A model generated the notes under the pieces. It was not told where the DNA came from. It saw only the letters and a program-made list of their open reading frames with translations, and did not search any database. A stretch of DNA of 17,948 nucleotides from positions 1-17,948 of the forward strand of contig CAMPGT010000045.1 in NCBI GenBank assembly GCA_946885665.1, read 5' to 3'. The DNA is from an uncultured Chitinophagaceae bacterium. GTDB taxonomy: Bacteria > Bacteroidota > Bacteroidia > Chitinophagales > Chitinophagaceae. Shown here in pieces: positions 1-7,208 of the stretch. The translations under genes and the position numbers were made by a program. The number at the start of each line of letters is the position of its first letter. Position 1 is the first letter of the stretch.

Positions 1-610
1 TGAAACCGATGTATTCTGTAAACGCCGAATAAAACCAACCGAAGGAAATAGGCGTCTTCGTTTCTTTAAGCAGCTCCAGTTGTTGGCCAACGCCTTTCCA
101 AACGCTCACGGTAACTTCTTCTCCTGACCCGTCGATTGACAACACCAGCGACTCCTGCAAACCACTCGTAAAAAACGCCGTGCATGCATGCGACAAATGG
201 TGATTGACAAAATAGATTTCGGGAAATTTCAAATTGCCATAATGCTTTCTCAGGTTTTTCAGGATAATGTTCCGCACATTGTCGCTTTTGAAGAAAGCAA
301 GATTCGTTTTCTCGTAATTGAGATCATGCGGATGATTGATATTGTACTTCGAGTTGATCTTGCGGTAGTGATCCTCCATCCTGCCATCATCATATTTCGA
401 GCAGTCCCACGGAAAAGAGATACTGTCAATATCGCTCCAGTTAACGTTGGAAAGCTGCATTACCTGGTCTATCGCCCTGAGGGGAAAAACATCATTAGCA
501 TGTTTGTAGCGGATAAGCCGCTCTTCTTCCACGTAGGCAACCGCATGTCCGTTTCGAATGATAGCGGCGGAAGGATCGGAGCCAAGATTATAGATACCGA
601 GCGTTGTCAT
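1..610 (-). CDS. Carbamoyltransferase (NodU/CmcH family), N-terminal 203 residues, cut by window edge
   Basis: Predicted to transfer a carbamoyl group from carbamoyl phosphate to a sugar hydroxyl in the cytoplasm. The visible part is the N-terminal Kae1-like domain. It begins MTTLGIYNLGSDPSAAI and contains the family's EEERLIRYKHA stretch (residues 28-38). NHHLSHA follows, with H137 and H141, and then a LSIDGSG segment with D160. These match the His/His/Asp metal-binding positions of this domain in characterised carbamoyltransferases such as TobZ. The usual HD near residue 12 reads SD here, a small departure from the second copy at 7208. The start ATG (608-610) lies two bases after the PIG-L stop, so the two are probably co-translated. 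The C-terminal domain lies outside the window, so acceptor and completeness cannot be judged. The sequence clearly differs from the 7208 paralogue, so this is not a recent duplicate. Confidence 0.93.
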   Translation of the reverse strand, partial: MTTLGIYNLGSDPSAAIIRNGHAVAYVEEERLIRYKHANDVFPLRAIDQVMQLSNVNWSDIDSISFPWDCSKYDDGRMEDHYRKINSKYNINHPHDLNYEKTNLAFFKSDNVRNIILKNLRKHYGNLKFPEIYFVNHHLSHACTAFFTSGLQESLVLSIDGSGEEVTVSVWKGVGQQLELLKETKTPISFGWFYSAFTEYIGF

Positions 611-612
611 TG

Positions 613-1308
613 TCAGCAAATTTCTTTTATCAACATGAATGCCTCTGCGTATTGAACCGAAGCCTGGCTGCCGCGGTATCGCTGCAGTGCCTCAACGGCA
701 GAAATGCTGCGGGTATGAGGATCATCCAGCAATTCCTTCTCATATAAATTCAAAATTTCCATCTTTTCATGGCGGAAGTCGGTTATGTCAACAAATACAT
801 TGGGCACAAAAGAGTTCTCAAAAACAGACGGCGCAAAATCGGTTTCCGAAATAACCTCGCACATCAACACCCTTTTGATAAAAGGATAGCGGAAGGATTT
901 GATACACGCCGCCACGGCCGGCCATACCTTGCGGTGATCGGAGTGTGAATCGGACCTGTTGGGAACGTACATCACAGAAGGCCTGTGCTTATGAATAACT
1001 TCCGACAGGCACGGTATCAGTTCCGTTAAACTCAGGTCGTCAAGTACAATTTCCTGCTTGTTCAGCATCTCTATATAATCAAAGGAATATTTTCGCGCCA
1101 CTTCATCGATCAGTGTTTTCTGATGGTCGTTGCCCGATGTCACAAAAACGCATCCTACGATGTCGCCTTCGCTTTTATGCTTTAACAGCGTACCACCGCA
1201 TCCCAAAGTTTCGTCGTCGGGGTGAACGGCAATCACCAGCACATTTTTGCTGCCCGGCTTTTGGTTCGGCTTCTTCACTGGTTTTGAAACTGTTTCAATT
1301 GTATCCAT
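613..1308 (-). CDS. PIG-L / LmbE family N-acetylglucosaminyl deacetylase
   Basis: A 231-residue cytoplasmic zinc-dependent deacetylase of the family that removes the acetyl group from GlcNAc-type sugars (for example MshB, PIG-L, and BshB in bacillithiol synthesis). After a basic, low-complexity N-terminus of about 20 residues, the metal motif AVHPDDETLGCGG appears (H29, D31, D32). The second metal site is SDSHSDH (residues 119-125). No signal peptide is seen. It sits two bases downstream of the CapD-like dehydratase and two bases upstream of the partial carbamoyltransferase. That places it in a sugar-modification operon and makes a nucleotide-sugar or glycan intermediate a likelier substrate than a thiol cofactor. 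A bacillithiol-type role cannot be excluded by sequence alone, since Bacteroidota carry several members of this family. Confidence 0.9.
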   Translation of the reverse strand: MDTIETVSKPVKKPNQKPGSKNVLVIAVHPDDETLGCGGTLLKHKSEGDIVGCVFVTSGNDHQKTLIDEVARKYSFDYIEMLNKQEIVLDDLSLTELIPCLSEVIHKHRPSVMYVPNRSDSHSDHRKVWPAVAACIKSFRYPFIKRVLMCEVISETDFAPSVFENSFVPNVFVDITDFRHEKMEILNLYEKELLDDPHTRSISAVEALQRYRGSQASVQYAEAFMLIKEIC

Positions 1309-1310
1309 GC

Positions 1311-2498
1311 TTACATTTTTGCGTCAAGATATTTTCCGGTGTCCTTGTGAGCAAATTCCGGCACCATATAAGTAAATAGTTCGAGCAGTTGCTCTTTGCT
1401 CCATCGTTTCTGCCGCTTGTACTGGTTGATGGTGTTGATAAAAAAGTCCAACGGCACCTCGTCATATAACAACTCATTTTTAATCACACCTATGCCGGCA
1501 AATGAAGAAAGGTCCAGCGTCTCGGTATCCGTATAAAATTCTTCAACATCTTTTTCACCTGTCGTATCGGTGATGGTAAAATAGCACGGCCATTTCTTCT
1601 TCTGCGGCATTGTCTGCGACAACTGCCTCGCCTCTTCCTCTGTTTCGCAGAAATAGGGTTCATAACCGAGTTGGTCCAGGTACCTCACCGCTATTTCGGC
1701 AAAAGAAGTAAGATGCACATCCTGTTGCAGCTTCGGAAAAAACACATCGCGGTTGTCGCCATAAATGCACGACATCAGGCACAATTGTCCGGATTCGGCC
1801 GGGGTAATGAAATAACGCATCACGTCGGTTGGCGCTACAATAGGCTGCCTTTTCTGCATGCGCTGGTTGAAACCATGCAGCAGCGAACCATCTGAAAAGG
1901 CGACGTTGGCAAAACGTGCCGTCGAGATGGAAATATCCCGGCTATGGCGCATCAGAAACATTTCCATTATACGCTTAGACGCACCCATCATGTTGACAGG
2001 GTTAGCGGCTTTATCCGTTGAAACGCAGAAATACTTTTTGACATCGTTCTGAACCGACTGCTGAATGGACCCGACCGTATTCAGGATATTCACGCCGATC
2101 ATGCGCATCAGCGTGTAGGGGTCCTTCTCACTTCTTACATGCTTCAGTGCCGAAAGGTTCAGCACATAGTCATACTCTCCGTCTGCTTCCATGAATGCTT
2201 CATACTCTATGGAGCCAACGTCCAGCGCGAAAACACGGAAGTCGCCCGCGATATAACCGTAAGTGCTCCTGATGTCGCGCATCAGTTCCACCAGGTTATT
2301 TTCACTGATGTCGACCACATGCATTTTGCGTGGGCTGCGGCTGAATATTTCCCGCGTTACCGCCTGGCCAATGCTTCCTGCGCCGCCGATAATCAAAAAC
2401 GACGACTCCCCAACAATTTTCAGCAGCTCGTCTTCATGAGCAGCCATGTCGTCGGCAAAAAGTTCGCGGCTGCGGCCTATGAGCTGAAGTATATTCAT
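1311..2498 (-). CDS. CapD/WbpM-type nucleotide-sugar dehydratase/epimerase
   Basis: A 395-residue SDR enzyme of the polysaccharide biosynthesis (CapD) family, expected to act on a UDP-HexNAc, most often as a UDP-GlcNAc 4,6-dehydratase. The NAD(P)-binding glycine motif GGAGSIG is at residues 38-44. The conserved NLSALKHVRSEKDPY segment is at 114-128, and the catalytic block STDKA...MGASKR at 160-176. A Met stands where classical SDRs have Tyr (M171xxxK175), as in the Ser-Met-Lys arrangement described for WbpM. Unlike WbpM and PglF there is no N-terminal membrane domain, so this is the soluble form. A C-terminal extension of about 65 residues ends in TGKYLDAKM. It is three bases downstream of wzc and two bases upstream of the deacetylase, consistent with making a deoxy-HexNAc precursor. 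The exact product (inverting or retaining) cannot be read from sequence. Confidence 0.85.
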   Translation of the reverse strand: MNILQLIGRSRELFADDMAAHEDELLKIVGESSFLIIGGAGSIGQAVTREIFSRSPRKMHVVDISENNLVELMRDIRSTYGYIAGDFRVFALDVGSIEYEAFMEADGEYDYVLNLSALKHVRSEKDPYTLMRMIGVNILNTVGSIQQSVQNDVKKYFCVSTDKAANPVNMMGASKRIMEMFLMRHSRDISISTARFANVAFSDGSLLHGFNQRMQKRQPIVAPTDVMRYFITPAESGQLCLMSCIYGDNRDVFFPKLQQDVHLTSFAEIAVRYLDQLGYEPYFCETEEEARQLSQTMPQKKKWPCYFTITDTTGEKDVEEFYTDTETLDLSSFAGIGVIKNELLYDEVPLDFFINTINQYKRQKRWSKEQLLELFTYMVPEFAHKDTGKYLDAKM

Positions 2499-2501
2499 CG
2501 T

Positions 2502-4871
2502 TTAATCTTCTTCGTAATATCCTTTCGCGGTACTGTAACCATATTCGCTGTAGCTGTACGGGCTTTCATAGAACTTTTTCTTTCCCACGTCGTTCAAAAC
2601 AATATACACCGGCTTGTCGCTGCGTTTCGACGCATGGTATTTCAGTTCGTTGTACACCCCGCGCGAAGTGTGGTCCTGCCGTAAAACGATCAGCGTCATA
2701 TCTGCATACTGCTCCAGCAAAGAGGCATCTGTAACGAGGCTTATCGGTGGCGTGTTGATTAAGATGTAGTCGAACCGCTCCTTTAAACTCTTGAAAAACC
2801 AGGGCATGCGTGGGCTCGCAATGAGCTCGGCCGGATTGATCGTGAGATGGCCTGCGGGAAGTACATAAAGGAAACCCTTATGCGACTCCACTTCCACCAG
2901 CAATTCATCAAGCGTATTCTTTCCCGATAAAATACTGGCGATGCCTTCCTCTCCGCTCAAACCCATGTCTTTGGAAATATGCGGCCGGCGCAGGTCAAAT
3001 TCGAGCATTATTGTTTTCTTACCGAGCAGCGCGTAACCGGCAGCCAGGTTAAGGCTCACGAAACTCTTGCCGTCGCCCGGCTGAAAAGACGTGATCATTA
3101 TTGTTTTGACATCCCTGCCCCTGCCGGAATAATTTATTGAGGTCCTGATGTTTCTTAACTGCTCCGCCACGGCCGATCGCGACTTCGTGCCGATAACGAT
3201 CGACGACTTTACTTTTTTTACATGGGGTATAACGCCCAGCAGTGGTACATCGGTGTATTGCTGCACCTGCATGGCGTCGCCAACCTTGTTATTTACGTAG
3301 TCCTTAAAGCCCAGAAAAGCTATAGGGATGATGAAGCTCATTAAAAAGGCAACTGTCCATACAATATTTGCTTTAGGGGAAACAATACCGATTTCGCGTG
3401 CGTTGACCACTATCTGGAAGTCGTCGAGGTTTGATGCCCTCGACACCGCGGCCTCTTCCCTCTTTTGCAGCAGGAACGAATAAAGTTGCTCCTGAACATT
3501 CTGAATACGCGTTACCTGCACCAGCCTCTTCTCCATTTCGGGCACTTTTCGGATCTGTGTGCTCATCATCGCATCCTTCCTGGAAATATCGTCCAGCGAT
3601 ATTTTGTACGCCTGCTTAAGGTTTCTGACATTGGCAAGCAGCCGGCCCCGAAGGTCGCTCACCTGGTTCTGCAGGTCGATCAGCAGCGGGTTTTTGGGTC
3701 CCGACCGTTGTTGAACGCTTTCTTTGCGAAGCACGAGCTCATTGTACTTTTCTATCAGTTGGCCCAGCGACGCATCCTGTATGCCGTAGGTTGTTGGAAC
3801 CAGCTTTGGATTGTCCTTGTTTGCCTGCAGATCGGCCTCCAGGGCGGTGATGATATTCAGTTGTGTTTGCTTTTCTGCCTTGTCCGCATCAACCTGTTGC
3901 GAAATCGCAAGGTATTGCTCGGCGTCTGCAGAAAGCGTGGTCACTTTGTTTTGGCTTTTGAACTTTTCCACCGACCGTTCCACCGTCTGCAACTCATTCG
4001 ACACTTCTGCCAGGCGGTCGTTCAGGAAATCAATGGTGTTGGCCGTAATGCGCCGGTGGGTTTCGTCGTTTCGCTCGCTGTAGATCACCAGCAGCATTTG
4101 CAGCACCGCCTGTGCCCTTACCTTGCTGTTATCTTTAAAATCAAGGTTAATTACAGTGCCCAGCTTGTTCGCCTGCTCGACCAGTAATTTCCTGTTATAG
4201 GCAATAATGGTTTGGTGGCGCGGGTTGATAACAACGGAGTAATTATCGCTGATGTCTTCTTTCGGATCACGCACCACGCTCTCAAATTCTTCCCGGCGCT
4301 GACAGATAAACCTGATTCCGCGGGATTCATGCTCCTGACCGTAACCCACCTTTACAGCCTTGTCTTCACCCTCACCTTTGAAAAGAATGCCGTCGGTGGT
4401 TTGGGTCAATGTCCAGCTAACGGGTTTTGCCACCACTTCCGGATTCAGAATCCGCAGGTCAAAGGGAATTTCGTATCCATAAACGGCAGCATCCTTAAAC
4501 CGGCGCACATTTTCGACAGACACGAAAAGCTGCAGGGTATCCACCACATCTTCCATAAGGTCAAAGCTTTTCAACACCTCCACTTCGTTGACAACAAGCT
4601 TACTGTTGCCGCTGAGTCCAACCTGTTTCAGCTTTGAGTCGTCCACAAGTTCGGGACCCTTTGTTTCGTCCTTCACCATCACGGAAGCAACGGCCTCGTA
4701 CACCGGGCTGGCGAATCGCATATACAAAAAGGCCAGGCCCAGGCATACCACCACGCTCAGGAGAAATAACCGCCAGGAGCGGAGCAGCCGGGCGAACCAT
4801 TGTTTTACCTTATGACTTTCTTCTTCCTGCCTCACTACGAAGTCGTCGGCGTTGTAATATTGTTGTTTCAT
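2502..4871 (-). CDS. wzc: Wzc-type polysaccharide chain-length regulator / BY-type tyrosine autokinase
   Basis: A 789-residue inner-membrane protein that pairs with Wza to control polymer length and export. Layout: N-terminal transmembrane helix (about 34-52), periplasmic Wzz domain with long coiled-coil stretches (about 270-470), a second helix (about 502-521), then a cytoplasmic bacterial tyrosine kinase domain. The oligomerisation motif ExxRxxR is E570/R573/R576. Walker A is PGDGKS (598-603), Walker A' is LEFDLRRP (623-630) and the Walker B region is ILINTPP (703-709). The last 22 residues hold seven tyrosines (Y768, Y772, Y774, Y777, Y779, Y785, Y786), the usual autophosphorylation cluster. 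Two normally acidic positions differ: the first Asp of Walker A' is Glu (E624) and the Walker B Asp is Asn (N706). Activity may therefore be altered. It starts 35 bases after wza. Confidence 0.94.
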   Translation of the reverse strand: MKQQYYNADDFVVRQEEESHKVKQWFARLLRSWRLFLLSVVVCLGLAFLYMRFASPVYEAVASVMVKDETKGPELVDDSKLKQVGLSGNSKLVVNEVEVLKSFDLMEDVVDTLQLFVSVENVRRFKDAAVYGYEIPFDLRILNPEVVAKPVSWTLTQTTDGILFKGEGEDKAVKVGYGQEHESRGIRFICQRREEFESVVRDPKEDISDNYSVVINPRHQTIIAYNRKLLVEQANKLGTVINLDFKDNSKVRAQAVLQMLLVIYSERNDETHRRITANTIDFLNDRLAEVSNELQTVERSVEKFKSQNKVTTLSADAEQYLAISQQVDADKAEKQTQLNIITALEADLQANKDNPKLVPTTYGIQDASLGQLIEKYNELVLRKESVQQRSGPKNPLLIDLQNQVSDLRGRLLANVRNLKQAYKISLDDISRKDAMMSTQIRKVPEMEKRLVQVTRIQNVQEQLYSFLLQKREEAAVSRASNLDDFQIVVNAREIGIVSPKANIVWTVAFLMSFIIPIAFLGFKDYVNNKVGDAMQVQQYTDVPLLGVIPHVKKVKSSIVIGTKSRSAVAEQLRNIRTSINYSGRGRDVKTIMITSFQPGDGKSFVSLNLAAGYALLGKKTIMLEFDLRRPHISKDMGLSGEEGIASILSGKNTLDELLVEVESHKGFLYVLPAGHLTINPAELIASPRMPWFFKSLKERFDYILINTPPISLVTDASLLEQYADMTLIVLRQDHTSRGVYNELKYHASKRSDKPVYIVLNDVGKKKFYESPYSYSEYGYSTAKGYYEED

Positions 4872-4906
4872 ACCGCTTCAATAATATATTAAATGCACAG
4901 CTTAGG

Positions 4907-5704
4907 TCAATTTCTGCTGATGATAATCGCTCCAATATAGAGAAGGCTCGTTATTACGGGCACCCACAGGCCCGACCTTGAAGCCAGCACTCCTTTGCTC
5001 CGCCTCGGCTCTATATATACGATATCATTTTGCTTTAACTGGAAATACGGTGATTCAAGAACACTCGACTTATTGAAATTGAGGTGTGCCACCTGTGTCT
5101 TACCGTTGGCAAGTTTGCGGATCACCTTCACGTTGTTCCGGATACCGTACACCGTCATGTCGCCGGCAGCGCCCACCGCCTCGAGCACGTTGATCGTCTG
5201 GCCATTTACCGGAACAACAACCGGTTTTCCCACCTCTCCAATCACCGTCACTTTGAAATTGGTGAGGCGCGCCGTCACTACCGCATCCTTCAGATAATCT
5301 TTCATCTTAGTGCCTATTACCGACTTAAGCTGTTCTATGGTGAGGCCTGCCGCAGTAACGTCGCCGAGAACGGGCAGTGTGACGATACCGTCGGGCGATA
5401 CACGATACAGGTTTATGTAAGATTGGGATACCGACGACGAGGAACCATCCGTTCCGGGTGCGGGCGACGCAGTAAATAAATTGAAGAACTGGCTGGCTTC
5501 CGGCGAACCGCTGGAAATGGTGATCTGCACTTCATCATTGGTTTGCAACCTGAGCGGCTCATACGGAAGAGTGTTTATTTCCGTAACGCCTGAGTCGGAT
5601 GATAAATCCTTAAAATAGGGAAGCTGTTTGGCAGTTTTACAGGCAGGCAGCGTAATAAATAAGGATAAGGCAATAAGGCAAAAGGAAAGCAATCTGTTAA
5701 CCAT
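4907..5704 (-). CDS. wza: Wza-type polysaccharide export outer-membrane lipoprotein
   Basis: A 265-residue exporter subunit expected to form the outer-membrane/periplasmic channel for the polymer. The N-terminus is a lipoprotein signal with lipobox LPAC (cysteine at residue 22). A poly-export domain follows (about 50-140, with YRVSPDGIVTLPVLGDV), carrying a Ser/Pro/Gly-rich insertion near residues 78-95. One SLBB domain occupies about 150-235 (VTVIGEVGKPVVVPV...NVLEAVGAAGD). A hydrophobic C-terminal helix (about 243-263) may cross the outer membrane. It is shorter than the E. coli Wza (which has extra SLBB repeats) but normal for Bacteroidota. It is the first gene of the leftward set; its start faces the AT-rich region shared with the SGNH gene. 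Confidence 0.93.
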   Translation of the reverse strand: MVNRLLSFCLIALSLFITLPACKTAKQLPYFKDLSSDSGVTEINTLPYEPLRLQTNDEVQITISSGSPEASQFFNLFTASPAPGTDGSSSSVSQSYINLYRVSPDGIVTLPVLGDVTAAGLTIEQLKSVIGTKMKDYLKDAVVTARLTNFKVTVIGEVGKPVVVPVNGQTINVLEAVGAAGDMTVYGIRNNVKVIRKLANGKTQVAHLNFNKSSVLESPYFQLKQNDIVYIEPRRSKGVLASRSGLWVPVITSLLYIGAIIISRN

Positions 5705-6224
5705 AAGATGACATTAATCCGTATGTAATTTTAATTGCTGATTATAGAGGAATTGACGGGCCTCAAGGCAAGATGTCCGCCGCGTGGAGGCATCGGCGTT
5801 GGAAAAGAAAACAAGCAGTATTTTTTTCGGCAACGGACAGAGCTTCGCTGCCCTCAGTCACATATTATCCATTAATCACATGAATTACAACAGGTTATAA
5901 AACCCGCTAACGCACGCCAAAAACGATAATAGTGTTCCAGGAAATCTGTGTTAACATCCAAACTTTTAATTAATCTCGCTGTAGAAAAGTAATTCCCTCG
6001 GAAATTGGGTCTGTTACGTTGCGGATTTAGATAGGAGAGGAACGAATTAAGAGGACGTAAGCTAAAAAAAATTGAAATACAAACCTAAAATTTTACTTGC
6101 CGGTGCTAACACATTTTTCATTATCTTCCTCGTCATATCTACGTGATAATTTTCACCCATCCTCATTCTATTCGGAAAGCTGCATTTTTTTTGTGTCTAA
6201 CTGTAATGATTTAATTGACTCGTG
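5705..6224. promoter_or_regulatory. AT-rich divergent intergenic region of the polysaccharide locus
   Basis: About 520 bases with no credible gene on either strand, noticeably richer in A and T than the flanking genes. It separates the leftward wza operon from the rightward SGNH/carbamoyltransferase operon, so it must hold both promoters unless one is read through. The only sequence resembling a Bacteroidota -7 box is TAGGTTTG on the minus strand (6080-6087). It lacks a well-placed TTTG -33 box and would give wza a leader of about 370 bases, so I do not call it as a promoter. I found no convincing hairpin terminator or long repeat here. Confidence 0.5.
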
Positions 6225-7208
6225 ATGAATAAACAGTTATTCGAGTACCATCCGGTTATTGGATATCGCTTCATTCCTAACATCCAGGCCCGCGTGCAAC
6301 ATGAAGGCGGCGGCTACCTTGTGAGGGCCAACAGCCTTGGCTTCAGATCGGAAATGGAATTCCGGACAGAGAAAACAGAAAATAAAAAGCGCATACTCCT
6401 TTTTGGCGATTCATATACTGCCGCAGACGGCGTGTCGAATAAAAAAAGATACTCCGATGTGTTGATGCAAATGCTCCCCGGCGTGGAAATTTACAACTTC
6501 GGAATGCCCGGAACCGGAACCGATCAGCAATACCTTATCTATAAGGAATACGCAAAGAACATCGAGCATGACCTCGTCATGATCGTCGTTCTGGTGGAGA
6601 ACATACGAAGGGTAAACGCAGCGTACCGGTATTACACAAACGAAAAAAACGAGATCGTCCTCTTTCAGAAACCATACTTTGAATTGAACGAAGAAGATCT
6701 CATCCTTAAGAATATCCCCGTTAATCCGCATCACCTGAACGCAGCGGAAATGGCGCTCAACGGCAAAATCAAAATCGATAAGGGAGGAAGGTTTCCGGCA
6801 CTGCGAAGGCTCATCAACAAGACGAAGTACAAGGAAACGATACAAAAACTGGTGAAGTACCAGCCCCTGCCCGAATATAAACGCAACAGCCGGCAATGGC
6901 TGCTAATGAAAAGAATAATGCTGAAATGGTTTTCGGAACTGAAAAAACCGATACTACTTGTTCCGCTGCCGATGCATCATTATATCGAAGATCAGAGCGA
7001 CTACACGGAGATTGAAAAAAGGTTCGCGGAATTCAGCAATATAAATAACCTGACGCTTTTCAACCCCATCGATAAAATGAAAAGCTTCAGCCTGGCAGAG
7101 CGGCGGAAATTCAGGTTTGAACATGATGAACACCCGAGCCCCTATGGTCATGAAACTTATGCCAGGATATTTAAACCGAGAGTTGAAGAAGTTCTACAAT
7201 CAATATAA
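6225..7208 (+). CDS. SGNH/GDSL-family hydrolase or acyltransferase-like protein
   Basis: A 327-residue protein with the SGNH esterase fold. Block I is LLFGDSYTAADG (nucleophile S63 when counted from ATG 6225). The NFGMPGTGTDQQ segment (91-102) supplies the block II Gly. VLVENIRR (122-129) is a possible Asn block. DEHPSPYGH near the C-terminus (301-309) supplies the catalytic Asp/His pair. No signal peptide or membrane helix is visible, so it is probably cytoplasmic. GTG at 6222 is in frame, but ATG at 6225 is the more likely start. Its stop overlaps the carbamoyltransferase start by one base (TAATG), which suggests coupled translation and work on the same substrate. SGNH proteins in polysaccharide loci may add or remove O-acyl groups; the direction cannot be told here. 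Confidence 0.82.
   Translation: MNKQLFEYHPVIGYRFIPNIQARVQHEGGGYLVRANSLGFRSEMEFRTEKTENKKRILLFGDSYTAADGVSNKKRYSDVLMQMLPGVEIYNFGMPGTGTDQQYLIYKEYAKNIEHDLVMIVVLVENIRRVNAAYRYYTNEKNEIVLFQKPYFELNEEDLILKNIPVNPHHLNAAEMALNGKIKIDKGGRFPALRRLINKTKYKETIQKLVKYQPLPEYKRNSRQWLLMKRIMLKWFSELKKPILLVPLPMHHYIEDQSDYTEIEKRFAEFSNINNLTLFNPIDKMKSFSLAERRKFRFEHDEHPSPYGHETYARIFKPRVEEVLQSI

Noticed and set aside
188..655. Plus-strand open frame of 155 codons at the left edge
   Set aside because: It lies antisense to the partial carbamoyltransferase, whose minus-strand translation has clear family motifs.
3465..4187. Plus-strand open frame of 240 codons
   Set aside because: It is antisense to the Wzz domain of wzc and its translation matches no family.
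6080..6087. TAGGTTTG on the minus strand as a wza promoter
   Set aside because: There is no TTTG at the right spacing upstream and it would leave a leader of about 370 bases.
6222..6224. GTG as start of the SGNH gene
   Set aside because: An ATG follows immediately in frame at 6225 and is the more likely initiator; the difference is one residue.
5705..6224. Invertible promoter or small RNA gene in the divergent region
   Set aside because: No flanking inverted repeats and no stable hairpin with a T-tract were seen by eye.
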